Numbered from the stretch's first letter, positions 6,963 to 15,645 are shown. The stretch is 39,534 nt of DNA from Verrucomicrobiia bacterium (GCA_031290985.1 JARLJW010000113.1:1-39534), one strand, 5' to 3'. Numbers and translations: made by a program. Notes: a model not told the origin generated them from the letters alone.

Positions 6963-9900
6963 ATGTCACATTTGAAGATCAAAATCGCCACCGGACTGGC
7001 CCTGCTGGTGACACTGGCGGCCTGGGCGCAAACGGCCGCGACCGATTCCCGCCCGGAATTGTTGTACCGGCCGCATGGCAATTTTGCGGACCAGATTGCG
7101 CGGCCCCTGCGCTACTGGCCGGTGGCCGGCGATTTCGTCATCACCAACGGCGCGGAATTTTTCAACCGCCCGCTGTACTGCCTGAATTCCGCATGCCGCA
7201 TCGACGGCGGCGACCGGCCGGAGTTCTCGCTCTACCTGCCCGGGCGCGGCGGCAATCTGCGGCTGGGCATCAAAACCCCCACCGGCGTCAAATGGCTGAA
7301 CGATGCGGACAAGGTCGTGGCGCGTTATCGTCCCGGCGAAATGGTCTACGACATCAAGGATTCGTCGCTGATGAACATCCGCGAATTGCACCTGACGGTC
7401 GTGCCCTTGAGCGACCGGAAGGGATGCATCGTCCGGGCGGAGATGAATTCCGCGTGGATGCCCATCGATCTCGTCTGGGCCTTCGGCGGCGCGAACGGGC
7501 TGCGCGGCGCGCGCGGCGGCGACATTGGTTGTGAGCGCGAGCCGGTGGGCCGTTTTTTTCAACTGCAACCGGAGGAATGCGCGGGCAACACATTTACCAT
7601 CGCCAGCAATACGTTTGAGTTGCACGGCAAAACGGCGGTCATCCGGGGCGTGGCGTCGCCCGGCGCGAGCCTGGCCGTGGCCGACGCGCGGCAATGGCAG
7701 AATGCAGCCGGGCTGCTGGCCTCGGCGGGGGCTTCAAATAATTTACCCGTGATTTCCGGCCAGATTCCCCTGCCACCCGGGCAGCCGGTTTATCTGGCGC
7801 TGCAAACGGTGGAGGAAGATTCAAAAAACCTCGGTGCCGATGAGCTGTCAAACGCCTTCGCGGCGGCGGAAGCACATCGCCGGGCCATCGCGGAACGCGT
7901 GGTGGTGGAGACACCCGATCCGTTCATCAACGCGGCGGCGGGGGCATTGAACATCGCGGCGGACGCGGTTTGGGACGAGGCGCAGCAATGTTACATGCAC
8001 GGCGCGGTCGCTTGGCGGACGCGGCTGCTCGGCTGGCGCGGACAATACGCGGGCGATGCGCTGGGCTGGCACGAGCGCACGGCGGCGCACTTCGCGGGTT
8101 TCGCGAAGCAGCAGAACACCGGCGCAATTCCCGCAACGATTCCGCCGGCGGATGAATCGTTCAACCTGGCGCGCAGCGAGGCGGCAATCCATTCGAACGG
8201 GAATTTCTCCAAGAATCATTATGACATGAACCTGGTGGCGGTGGATGCGTTTTTCCGCCACCTGCTCTGGACGGGCGACTTGGATTATGCGCGGACGATG
8301 TGGCCGGCCATCGAGCGGCACCTCGCGTGGGAACGGCGGCTGTTCCGACGCGAATTCGGCCCGGACAAACTGCCGCTCTACGAGGCCTACGCCGCCATCT
8401 GGGCGAGCGACGACTTGAATTATAACGGCGGCGGCGTGACGCATGCTTCCGCCTACAATTACTGGCACAACAAGATGGCCGCACGCGTGGCCAAACTGCT
8501 GGGCCAGGACCCGACGCCGTACGAGCGCGAGGCGGACTTGATCTGGCGCGGGATGCATGAATATCTCTGGCTCGCGAACGAAGGTTCGTTCGCCGAGTAC
8601 AAAGATTACCTGGGGTTGCAACTCGCGCATCCCAGCGCGGGGCTGTGGACGTTTTATCACACGTTGGATTCCGAGGCCGCAACCCCGGCGGAGGCGGCGC
8701 AGATGGCGCAGTGGATCGACACAAATATCGCGCACATCCCCGTCCAGGGCGCAGGGGTGCCGGATGAAAAATTGTTCACGCTGCCGGAGACAAGCTGGCT
8801 GCCCTACCTCTGGTCCGTTAACAATGTGGTCATGGCGGAAGCCGCGCACACTTCGCTGGGATTCTGGCAGGCGAACCGGCCGGAAACGGCGTTTCAACTG
8901 TTCAAGGGCGAACTGCTCGACTCCATGTTCCTCGGCCTGTGCCCGGGAAATCTCGGCTGCATGACCGGCTTCGACATGGCGCGCGGCGAGGCGCAACGCG
9001 ATTTTGCTGATGCCTGCGGCGTCAATTCACGGGCGCTGGTCGAGGGTCTGTTCGGCATCAAGCCGGATGAACTCGCGGGTGAATTGAAGATTGTTCCCGG
9101 TTTTCCCGCAAAATGGGATCACGCCAGCATCCGGCATCCGGATATCAATTTTAATTTTAAACGCAACTGGTTGACCCAAACATATACCATTGAGCAAATC
9201 CATTTTAAACCGATGGCGATACGTCTGCAGATTGCGGCGTCACACGGCACCATTGCCAGCGTAACGATCAATGGGCAGCCCGCGAAATGGGATGCGGTTG
9301 AAGGCAGGACAAATTCGCCGCTTTTTGAGATCAAATGCGAACCCTTGGCGAAGGCAAAAATCGTCGTGACCCGGAAGATTGTCGCGGAATTGAGAACACA
9401 TTATGACGACGATGCCGGGAGACAGAGCGATGTTCCACAGAAAAAAACAGTTGCCGAACCAAAGATGGATTGGAAAGCAACCATCTCGGCCGGCACAAAG
9501 CTGGAAGCCATCGACCTCACACCGTTTTTCAACGACAGAGTGACACAAATTTTCCGCAACGAGTATCGCACGCCGCGTTCGCCCTTCGCTTCGCTGGCCT
9601 TGCCCAAGCAGGGATTGGGCGGCTGGTGTGAACCGAATGCCAGCTTTGACGTGGATGATTCCGGCTTGCGCGCGGCGGCGGCGAAAAATGGCGGGAAAAT
9701 TGTTTTGCCGGATGGCGTGCCGTTGCAGACGCCGGGCGAGGCGGGCGCGAAAAACATCATCTTCACCTCGCAGTGGGACAATTATCCGCGCGCAGTCGCC
9801 GTGCCCTTGACCGGCAAATCCGGACACGCGTTCCTGCTCATGGCCGGCTCGACCGGCCCCATGCAGAGCCGGTTGGACAATGGCGAGGTCGTGGTGACCT

Positions 9901-10214
9901 ATGCCGACGGCACCAGTGCGCGGCTGGCGCTGGACAACCCGGGGAACTGGTGGCCGATCGACCAGGATTATTTCATTGATGACTATGCGTTCCGGCGTGA
10001 CGGACCGCTGCCGCCGCGGGTGGATTTGCAGACCGGCAATGTGCGCGTGCTGGACTTGGAAACCTTCAAGGGCAAGGGCGGAAAAGTCCCGGGCGGCGCG
10101 GGCACGGTTCTGGAACTGCCGCTGAACCCGGCGAAGGAATTGAAATCGCTGACCGTCCGCGCGCGCGCGAACGAAGTGGTCATCGGCCTGATGAGCGTGA
10201 CGCTCGCGCGGTGA
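6963..10214 (+). CDS. Secreted DUF4450 / six-hairpin glycosidase-like protein
   Basis: This 1,083-residue protein starts at ATG 6963; an upstream TTG (6945) is less likely. A Sec signal peptide (KIK then a hydrophobic core, cut near AWA/QT at about residue 22) points to export. Residues about 30-230 resemble DUF4450. The middle (about 310-760) is rich in Trp/Tyr/His helical segments, such as SKNHYDMN and LYEAYAAIWASDDLNYN, typical of (alpha/alpha)6 six-hairpin glycosidases, and the C-terminal 300 residues look beta-rich. By analogy with Bacteroidetes DUF4450 proteins found in polysaccharide utilisation loci, it probably acts on a plant glycan, but no activity can be assigned from sequence alone. 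It stands alone on the plus strand, 10 kb from the pectin genes. Family call is from memory of the family's features. Confidence 0.75.
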   Translation: MSHLKIKIATGLALLVTLAAWAQTAATDSRPELLYRPHGNFADQIARPLRYWPVAGDFVITNGAEFFNRPLYCLNSACRIDGGDRPEFSLYLPGRGGNLRLGIKTPTGVKWLNDADKVVARYRPGEMVYDIKDSSLMNIRELHLTVVPLSDRKGCIVRAEMNSAWMPIDLVWAFGGANGLRGARGGDIGCEREPVGRFFQLQPEECAGNTFTIASNTFELHGKTAVIRGVASPGASLAVADARQWQNAAGLLASAGASNNLPVISGQIPLPPGQPVYLALQTVEEDSKNLGADELSNAFAAAEAHRRAIAERVVVETPDPFINAAAGALNIAADAVWDEAQQCYMHGAVAWRTRLLGWRGQYAGDALGWHERTAAHFAGFAKQQNTGAIPATIPPADESFNLARSEAAIHSNGNFSKNHYDMNLVAVDAFFRHLLWTGDLDYARTMWPAIERHLAWERRLFRREFGPDKLPLYEAYAAIWASDDLNYNGGGVTHASAYNYWHNKMAARVAKLLGQDPTPYEREADLIWRGMHEYLWLANEGSFAEYKDYLGLQLAHPSAGLWTFYHTLDSEAATPAEAAQMAQWIDTNIAHIPVQGAGVPDEKLFTLPETSWLPYLWSVNNVVMAEAAHTSLGFWQANRPETAFQLFKGELLDSMFLGLCPGNLGCMTGFDMARGEAQRDFADACGVNSRALVEGLFGIKPDELAGELKIVPGFPAKWDHASIRHPDINFNFKRNWLTQTYTIEQIHFKPMAIRLQIAASHGTIASVTINGQPAKWDAVEGRTNSPLFEIKCEPLAKAKIVVTRKIVAELRTHYDDDAGRQSDVPQKKTVAEPKMDWKATISAGTKLEAIDLTPFFNDRVTQIFRNEYRTPRSPFASLALPKQGLGGWCEPNASFDVDDSGLRAAAAKNGGKIVLPDGVPLQTPGEAGAKNIIFTSQWDNYPRAVAVPLTGKSGHAFLLMAGSTGPMQSRLDNGEVVVTYADGTSARLALDNPGNWWPIDQDYFIDDYAFRRDGPLPPRVDLQTGNVRVLDLETFKGKGGKVPGGAGTVLELPLNPAKELKSLTVRARANEVVIGLMSVTLAR

Positions 10215-10274
10215 CGGGAGAGGCTTTGCTTTTAAAAATTTTCCGAGGCGCAAAACACTTCACCCGACTTCTGA

Positions 10275-10588
10275 CTATTCGGTCAATCGGTGCGGCAAAT
10301 CTCGATGACCGTGCATGGCCCGGCGCAGCAATACATCATCGCCTTCAATTTCGTAAAAAAGAATGTGCTTCTGAAACGGACGGAAGCAATAATGAACCGC
10401 CACTTGTGCAAACGGGGATGAGAAAAACCGGCGCACGGACCAAGCTGCGGATGCTGGCCGAGCAACAGGCAAGTGGCTTCAACAGCGTCAAGGTAGCGTT
10501 CGGCAATTTCCCAATTGGCGTTGACCGCATACCACTCAAACTGATTTTCCACGTCCGAGATAAAATCACCGGACTTGCGTACGCTCAT
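10275..10588 (-). pseudogene. ParE/RelE-family toxin, frameshifted
   Basis: The start (ATG 10588, MSVRKSGDF) overlaps the antitoxin stop as ATGA. The N-terminal two-thirds matches ParE/RelE toxins (FISDVENQFEWYA.., AERYLDAVEAT.., HPQLGP). Around 10383-10387 the coding frame shifts: the family-typical C-terminus FRPFQKHILFYEIEGDD.. through HGHRDLPHR is open only in another frame and ends at TAG 10275. The uninterrupted frame would instead give a 101-residue protein with an atypical Cys/Thr tail ending at 10283. A single missing base near 10386 would restore a normal toxin of about 104 residues. This is either a genuine inactivating mutation or a sequencing/assembly error. Confidence 0.82.
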
Positions 10589-10839
10589 GCGGCGGAAATT
10601 TTGGCGCGCGTTCTTTCGCGGATGGCGTTGAAATCGGCTTTCGTCAATGGCGTCACGGGTTTGTCCGCTGCTTCCAGCAGCCACGCTTCCATTTCGGGAG
10701 TGATATCGAAGAACTTCCGTTGCTGCTCACGGAGCGAGCGGATGACATCGTTGACCAACTCGCTTGCGTCGGCGCAAACACCGGAACGCACCTGCTCTTG
10801 CAGGAAATCTTCAACATCTCTGGCCAGCGCAACCGTCAT
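10585..10839 (-). CDS. ParD-like antitoxin of a type II toxin-antitoxin pair
   Basis: This 84-residue protein from ATG 10839 has an N-terminal part (VEDFLQEQVRSGVCADASELVNDVIRSL) with the ParD/CopG ribbon-helix-helix signature: a short strand, 'F...qv.sG.y.s.sElv...lr.l', then an acidic toxin-binding tail. The family binds and neutralises ParE and represses its own promoter. Its TGA overlaps the toxin ATG by 4 bp, the usual translational coupling. A longer reading back to 11001 would run into the phosphomutase gene and is not credible. It lies 44 bp after the phosphomutase stop on the same strand. With the toxin frameshifted, the antitoxin may now be an orphan. Confidence 0.88.
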   Translation of the reverse strand: MTVALARDVEDFLQEQVRSGVCADASELVNDVIRSLREQQRKFFDITPEMEAWLLEAADKPVTPLTKADFNAIRERTRAKISAA

Positions 10840-10883
10840 GATTAAAAAGTATCGCCGGTTGACACAATTGGCAAGTTGCCAGT

Positions 10884-12317
10884 TTACGCCGCGAGCAATG
10901 CGCGGCAGGCCTTGTCCAGCTTCTGCAGGTTGGCCTTCGATTTCGCCTCGATGTAGCAGCGGATGAGCGGCTCGGTGCCGCTGGCGCGGAAGGCCACCCA
11001 TTCGTTGTTGGGCAGGAGAAATTTAAAGCCGTCGGTGGTGATGAACTTCTCCACCTTGAACGCGCCGATGTTCGCCAGGCCGCCGCCGAGTTTGGCCAGC
11101 AGCGCCTCCTTCTTTTCCGGCGCGAAGGAGATGTTAATGCGGTCGCTGTAAAATTCGCCGATCTGTTTCGACAGCTCCCGCAAAATCTGACCTAGCGATT
11201 TTTTCTCGGTGGCCACGAGTTCCGCCATGAGCAGGCAGGCGAGGATGCCGTCCTTTTCGGGGACGTGGCCCTTGACGCTCAAACCGCCGGATTCTTCGCC
11301 GCCGACGATGATGGGTTCGCTCTCCATGAGGGCACCGATGTATTTGAAGCCGACGGGCGTCTCATAAACCTTCACGCCAAGCAGTTTGGCGACGGCATCC
11401 ACCTGGTGGCTCGTCGGCACGGTGCGCACGACGGCACCGGTCCAGCCGCGGTTCTTTTTGAGGTGATACAACGCGAGCGCGAGAATTTGGTTCGGCGTGA
11501 GCCAGGTGCCGTCCTTGTCCACGATGCCGAAGCGGTCGGCGTCGCCATCGAGGCCGAGGCCCATCTGCGCCTTGCCGCTGCGGACCAGTTTGCTGACATC
11601 TTCCATGCCGTGGGCGTTCGGTTCCGGATGGATGCCGCCGAACAGCGGGTTGTTCTCGTCATGAAAACGGGTGACCTTGACGCCGTAATTCTCCAGCAAC
11701 GTGTCGAGATAACCGCGGCCCGTGCCGTACATCAGCTCGACGGCGATCTTCATCTTCGCCTTTTTGATGACATCGAACTTGATGAACTTCTTGAGCGCCT
11801 TGAAGTATTCGGGCATCGGATCGATCTGCTTGCACTTGAACGTGCCGAATTGCGCGGCGTTGAAGATCCAATGTTCCGACTGCAGTTTTACGATGTTGGC
11901 CTCGATCTGCTTGGTGACATCCGGCGTGGCGGGCGCGCCGTTCCAGGTGGAAAATTTCAGGCCCTGATACTCGGCGGGGTTGTGGCTGGCGGTGAAATTG
12001 ATGCCGCCGATGGCTTTCTTATGGCGGATGGTGTGGGCGATGACGGGCGTGGGCGTGGGTCGGTCGCACAGGAGGCAGGTGATGCCGTTGGCGGCGAGCA
12101 CCTCGGCGGCGGCGAGGCAAAATTCTTCGCCCAAAAACCGCGCATCGCGGCCGAGGATCAGGACCGGTTTGCGGCCGTGCACGGGCGAGGCGGGATTTTG
12201 CAGCTCTGCGTTCAGGTAATCCGCGATGCCCTGGGTGGCGAGGCGGACGTTGTCGAAGGTGAAATCGCGCGCAATGATGTCGCGCCAGCCGGAGGTGCCG
12301 AATTTGATGGTGGCCAT
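10884..12317 (-). CDS. Phosphoglucomutase/phosphomannomutase family protein
   Basis: This 477-residue alpha-D-phosphohexomutase contains every signature of the family: N-terminal FGTSGWR, the phosphoserine loop TASHNP (S111), the metal loop DGDADR (D257, D259, D261), the sugar-selectivity loop GGEESGG (E341-E342) and the phosphate-binding loop RASGTEPLIR (about 444-453). It interconverts hexose 1- and 6-phosphates through a bisphosphate intermediate in the cytoplasm, feeding nucleotide-sugar, glycogen or envelope sugar synthesis. GEESGG fits glucose/mannose-type enzymes better than GlmM, but glucose versus mannose preference cannot be settled here. ATG 12317; no Shine-Dalgarno. The next upstream gene ends 18 bp away, so they may share a message. 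Confidence 0.95.
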   Translation of the reverse strand: MATIKFGTSGWRDIIARDFTFDNVRLATQGIADYLNAELQNPASPVHGRKPVLILGRDARFLGEEFCLAAAEVLAANGITCLLCDRPTPTPVIAHTIRHKKAIGGINFTASHNPAEYQGLKFSTWNGAPATPDVTKQIEANIVKLQSEHWIFNAAQFGTFKCKQIDPMPEYFKALKKFIKFDVIKKAKMKIAVELMYGTGRGYLDTLLENYGVKVTRFHDENNPLFGGIHPEPNAHGMEDVSKLVRSGKAQMGLGLDGDADRFGIVDKDGTWLTPNQILALALYHLKKNRGWTGAVVRTVPTSHQVDAVAKLLGVKVYETPVGFKYIGALMESEPIIVGGEESGGLSVKGHVPEKDGILACLLMAELVATEKKSLGQILRELSKQIGEFYSDRINISFAPEKKEALLAKLGGGLANIGAFKVEKFITTDGFKFLLPNNEWVAFRASGTEPLIRCYIEAKSKANLQKLDKACRALLAA

Positions 12318-12335
12318 ATAAAATTAAAATCAGGG

Positions 12336-12728
12336 TTATGAAAATGCGCTTTGTTTGAGTATCTCGATTTTGTGCCAGACCCGTTTGGGCATCGCCCCCT
12401 GCCAGACACCGTCTAAAACTTCACGCAGTTTTTGGTGCTGCAATGCCAGGGAATGGAAAATATCCAAATAGGATTCTCCCTGGACGCCTAAAAAGTCCTC
12501 CAGCCGCCCGGCCGCCAGCCCGCCAAGAATCTTTTTATCATCGGTCAGCTGCATGATGGCGAACATCGCCGACAAAGCCCGGTCGGGGTCTTGATGGATC
12601 CAACCCGACAGTTGTTCGTCTGCCTCAGCCCAACCATCGGCGGGTTTGGCAATCCAAGCTTGGGCAAAATCCCGGATTTCGGGAGACGAATGCCAGGCGC
12701 TCCACAGATTGGCCGCTTTCGAGTCCAT
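12336..12728 (-). CDS. Hypothetical protein, DUF6869-like
   Basis: This 130-residue soluble protein has a Trp-rich N-terminus (LWSAWHSS, DGWAEAD) and a central segment, 'QDPDRALSAMFAIMQLTDD..ILGGLAAGRLEDFL', that recalls the DUF6869 family, where a 'vLaaGpLEdlL' core is characteristic. Members are small cytoplasmic proteins of unknown function, sometimes seen near immunity-type genes. It sits between nuoA (35 bp upstream) and the phosphomutase (18 bp downstream) on one strand. Family assignment is by resemblance only. Confidence 0.8.
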   Translation of the reverse strand: MDSKAANLWSAWHSSPEIRDFAQAWIAKPADGWAEADEQLSGWIHQDPDRALSAMFAIMQLTDDKKILGGLAAGRLEDFLGVQGESYLDIFHSLALQHQKLREVLDGVWQGAMPKRVWHKIEILKQSAFS

Positions 12729-12763
12729 GAACTGATTGATTCAGGCCTCAACCTTGAGCCAGT

Positions 12764-13165
12764 TTAAGTCTTCCAATCGAGCGCTTTTTTCTTCACGGCA
12801 TAGATGTAGCCGGCGAAGAGGATGCCGAGGAAGGAAACCATCGAGCCAAGCGCGAGGTTGCGGGTGGCATGTTCAGCCAGCATGTCACGATAGACGACCG
12901 CCCACGGATACATGAAAACCACTTCGATATCGAACAGGATGAAGAGCATTGCGACGAGGTAAAATTTGACCGAGAACCGCGAGGAGCCGTCGCCGATGGG
13001 GTCCTTGCCGCATTCGTAGGCGGCGTCCTTGGCCTTGGAGGATTTTGCGTATTTGCCGAGCAGGATGGAAACCAGGAGCGTGCCGCCGGCAAAACCGACG
13101 GCGGCGGCCAGCAGGAACAAGATCGGGATGTACTGCGCGAGCTGAGACGTTTGCGAATTGTCCAT
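12764..13165 (-). CDS. nuoA: NADH-quinone oxidoreductase subunit A
   Basis: This 133-residue protein has three membrane helices (about 11-36, 66-88, 99-121), the usual NuoA/ND3 length and topology. Diagnostic motifs are YECGKDPIGD in the conserved loop and the helix-2 signature FDIEVVFMYPWAV. It is part of the membrane arm of complex I next to the quinone site. Normally nuoA leads a nuoA-N or nuoABCD operon; here its neighbours are a PfpI protein upstream and a DUF6869-like gene downstream, with no other nuo gene in the window. It is intact, so it is either an isolated essential copy or a second copy. Confidence 0.96.
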   Translation of the reverse strand: MDNSQTSQLAQYIPILFLLAAAVGFAGGTLLVSILLGKYAKSSKAKDAAYECGKDPIGDGSSRFSVKFYLVAMLFILFDIEVVFMYPWAVVYRDMLAEHATRNLALGSMVSFLGILFAGYIYAVKKKALDWKT

Positions 13166-13261
13166 GCCATTAGGTTAAGAAATCAGCCGCAAAACTCAAT
13201 GATGAAAAGGCGGGAAACTGGCCGCGTCTGGCACGCCCCTCCCCGATTCCACAGGCACCGT

Positions 13262-13333
13262 GGAGCGCCGATCTCCGATCCGGCGCGTTTCCACGTATTC
13301 TTTCGGACTCGCCGGGTCGGAGACCGGCGCTCC
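13262..13333. repeat. Long inverted repeat (24-bp arms)
   Basis: The left arm 13262-13285 (GGAGCGCCGATCTCCGATCC...) and the right arm 13310-13333 are reverse complements with two mismatches, separated by 24 bp. This gives a strong hairpin in the 194-bp gap between nuoA and the PfpI gene. It could end the PfpI transcript on the minus strand, although there is no T-run. The GC-rich, near-perfect form suggests a dispersed palindromic repeat rather than a gene-specific signal. Confidence 0.85.
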
Positions 13334-13359
13334 GGGGGGGCGGACTGCGCCCTTTGCCA

Positions 13360-13875
13360 TTATTCGTTATTCAGAAACTTCACCATGGCTTCACCAAAAG
13401 GGGCCAGATCGCGCGGGGTGCGGCTGGAGATGAGGTTGCCATCCACCACCACGGGTTCGTTCACCCAGATGCCGCCGGCGTTCTCCAGATCGTCCTTGAT
13501 GCCCAGCGAGCCGGTGACGCGTTTGCCCTGCAAGATTTTGGCGGAGATGGGAATCCAGCCGCCGTGACAGATGAAGGCGACGAGTTTGCCCTGCTCAAAA
13601 AACTCGCGCGTCAGCGACAACACCTTGGGATCGCGGCGCAACTTGTCCGGCATGAAACCGCCCGGCACCAGCAATCCGCAAAAATCCTGGCTGCGCGCGT
13701 CCTTGAGCAGGAGGTCGGACGCGGCCGGATAGCCATGCTTGCCCGCGTAGGTCTTGAGCTCGGGCGCGGCGGATTTCAGCGCATACCCCGCCGCTTCCAG
13801 GCGCAGCTTGGGATACCAAAGTTCGAGGTCTTCGTAAACGTCATCGAGAAAGGCGAGCAAGGTCTGGTTTTGCAT
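13360..13875 (-). CDS. DJ-1/PfpI family protein
   Basis: This 171-residue protein starts at ATG 13875. It has the class I glutamine amidotransferase-like fold of DJ-1/PfpI: the N-terminal acidic motif YEDLELWYP (E15), the GLLVPGG strand (about 67-73), and the nucleophile elbow AFICHGGWI with C103-H104. Family members are protease-like, glyoxalase/deglycase or chaperone enzymes of stress defence; YfeK/YhbO-type PfpI proteins are the nearest in length. An in-frame extension to 13980 is Cys-rich and unlike the family, so the shorter start is preferred. It is probably a single-gene unit, followed by a large hairpin repeat. Confidence 0.93.
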   Translation of the reverse strand: MQNQTLLAFLDDVYEDLELWYPKLRLEAAGYALKSAAPELKTYAGKHGYPAASDLLLKDARSQDFCGLLVPGGFMPDKLRRDPKVLSLTREFFEQGKLVAFICHGGWIPISAKILQGKRVTGSLGIKDDLENAGGIWVNEPVVVDGNLISSRTPRDLAPFGEAMVKFLNNE

Positions 13876-13989
13876 GGCGCATTTATTCTCGAAAATCTGC
13901 GGGCAAACAAGCCTGTTATGCAGGCGCGCAGAGTTGATGCTGTAGTCCGTCCCGCACCATCCGCAACGATTTCCCGGCATGTATCCGGT

Positions 13990-14529
13990 TCACCCATGCT
14001 TTCGCCGGCCGGGACGCATTTTGTATCCGATGTCCCACCTGACCTCGCACCGGTGACAATCGTAAAAGACATGATATTTCTCGTCCCGGTCCCAGTTCGC
14101 CAGCTTCTTCCGGCAGCGGGGGCAAACAAAGGTGTCGAGCAGCTTCAGTTCAACCACCATGCCAGCGATGCCGAAGCCGATCAGGCCGCCAAAAGCCAGC
14201 AGGCCGAGCAGCCACGTCGGCTTGCCTTGAACAAACAGGTAGAACTCAACCCCCGCCAAGAGAAACAAAGGCAGTTGGAACACCAGCAGTTTCCGGATCC
14301 GTATCCGCCAGCCAAACGCATGGTCCTTCGCCACCTCGTGTGCGGTCTTTGTCTTCGGCCCGGGCGGCGTTGCGGGCAAAACATCGCCACCCGCCGTCAG
14401 TTCCATCGCTACTGGAAGCAGGCCTTGTTCCTTGACCATCCGGCGGGCTTCCTGCGACGACGCGGCTTCCAACACGCCTTCGGTGTGCTTGCCGTCAGCA
14501 TCCAGGGCTTTGAACTTGTAGGTTGCCAT
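13990..14529 (-). CDS. Membrane protein with GspF-like N-terminus and C-terminal zinc ribbon
   Basis: This 179-residue protein combines three parts. Residues 1-42 (MATYKFKALDADGK.. through VLEAASSQEARRMVKEQGLLP) match the N-terminal segment that begins type II secretion/type IV pilus GspF/PilC proteins. Two membrane helices follow (about 81-103 and 106-128). The C-terminus has two CxxC pairs (CPRC and CHRC, about 136-160), a likely zinc ribbon. The GspF cytoplasmic four-helix domains are missing. Function is unknown; it may be a small adaptor built from a GspF N-terminal module. No Shine-Dalgarno. It lies upstream of the PfpI gene by 114 bp on the same strand. Confidence 0.85.
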   Translation of the reverse strand: MATYKFKALDADGKHTEGVLEAASSQEARRMVKEQGLLPVAMELTAGGDVLPATPPGPKTKTAHEVAKDHAFGWRIRIRKLLVFQLPLFLLAGVEFYLFVQGKPTWLLGLLAFGGLIGFGIAGMVVELKLLDTFVCPRCRKKLANWDRDEKYHVFYDCHRCEVRWDIGYKMRPGRRKHG

Positions 14530-14624
14530 CTGGGGTCAAGGTGACAATTCCGCCAACGGCAACCGGCTCCGGCAGCTTGGGCATTATGAGTCCCATATTT
14601 GACAGGGTCGGCTCCGGCGAAAAG

Positions 14625-15128
14625 TCAGCCGGCATTTTCTTTCTTCTCACAAAAGCCATAATAACTCCGGCTGGCCCGGCCAAATGTGAACCGATAAAAC
14701 AACCAAACCAAAAGGCCCAACATCACAGCCATCATGACCTGTTTAGTCAAAGGTACAGTCTGCTGCACAACGAACGGCTGGTCGCGCTCTTCAAGGTGGA
14801 AGTAGGGGGCGGTAATCCCGGTCCTGCCCGAAATGAAATCAGCGACATACAAGCTCAAAATATAAATTGCCCGCACCAACCACAGGGCAAACGTTCCAGC
14901 CGTTAAATAATACGCCCATCGCTGGCGCCCTCCAAAAACAAGTGCGAACAAGGCCAACGCACCGGCCGCCAGGCAGGCCACCGGAATCCAATACTTGCTC
15001 AAGTCCGCGCCGGGGCGTCCCCTGACGATGTCCAAAAGGAAAACGATGAATTCCAATGTGATAAAGGCAAAAATTCCGATTGCCCAGCGGTGAGATGCCG
15101 GGCGTTTTGGTGTTTTGATCTCTGGCAT
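14625..15128 (-). CDS. Hypothetical four-helix membrane protein
   Basis: This 167-residue protein has a basic N-terminus and four hydrophobic helices at about 15-37, 47-65, 71-95 and 129-147, so it is an inner-membrane protein. A polar loop between helices 3 and 4 (about 97-127) contains HLEERDQPF. No family was recognised. It lies in a run of small minus-strand genes of unknown function, 95 bp upstream of the GspF-N/zinc-ribbon gene. Confidence 0.75.
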   Translation of the reverse strand: MPEIKTPKRPASHRWAIGIFAFITLEFIVFLLDIVRGRPGADLSKYWIPVACLAAGALALFALVFGGRQRWAYYLTAGTFALWLVRAIYILSLYVADFISGRTGITAPYFHLEERDQPFVVQQTVPLTKQVMMAVMLGLLVWLFYRFTFGRASRSYYGFCEKKENAG

Positions 15129-15196
15129 AATATCAAGCAGGCTGACGTGGAAATCCCGCCCCTGCTCCTCAGCCTAGGGATGGGATCGCCAACTGG

Positions 15197-15586
15197 TCAG
15201 GCCGTGTCATATTTTGAAATCCAATCTTGAAATGTCCGCGCCTGAACTATACCGCAATGGCGCTCATAATCCGCAACCATAATCACCGGTTCTGGAATAT
15301 CCAAGTCCATAAATATCTCCCGGCCACGCTTGTCAGCGGCAAAGATATAAAACACGCGATCAAGCGGACGACCAAGCCAACTCATCTGCCGATTGCGCTC
15401 GTTGACGGCAATAATCTGATGCGGGTCGCTAAACATGCCCGGCATCTCCGGCCCGGACCCAGAACGCATGAACTGCCGATAGTCTGGCGGAACACGAACG
15501 CCAAGCTTCGACTCAATCTCAGCAATGCCACTCTCGGTCATGGCGCGAATGTGGTCTAACGTAGAAACTCCGCGACTGCGGGACAC
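15197..15586 (-). CDS. SMI1/KNR4 (SUKH) family protein
   Basis: This protein is 129 residues from a GTG at 15586; ATG 15541 would give 114 residues but would cut the first helix. The core pattern is SUKH-like: an acidic helix with I.EIESKLGVRVPPDYRQFM, an SGSGPEMPG turn, and a C-terminal 'vadYERHCGIVQ..tFQDWI' resembling the family's 'i..f..fl...' ending. SUKH proteins are best known as immunity proteins against polymorphic toxins, and some act in other regulatory settings. No cognate toxin gene is visible within the window. It is flanked by small membrane-protein genes. Confidence 0.82.
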   Translation of the reverse strand: MSRSRGVSTLDHIRAMTESGIAEIESKLGVRVPPDYRQFMRSGSGPEMPGMFSDPHQIIAVNERNRQMSWLGRPLDRVFYIFAADKRGREIFMDLDIPEPVIMVADYERHCGIVQARTFQDWISKYDTA

Positions 15587-15645
15587 CGCCGACTCGTGAT
15601 GGGAACCGCGACAGCGGAACTGACAGCACCAACGGCTCCGGCGGC

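Noticed and set aside
10840..11001. N-terminal extension of the ParD-like antitoxin to 11001
   Set aside because: It overlaps the conserved C-terminal phosphate-binding region of the phosphomutase in another frame and does not resemble ParD.
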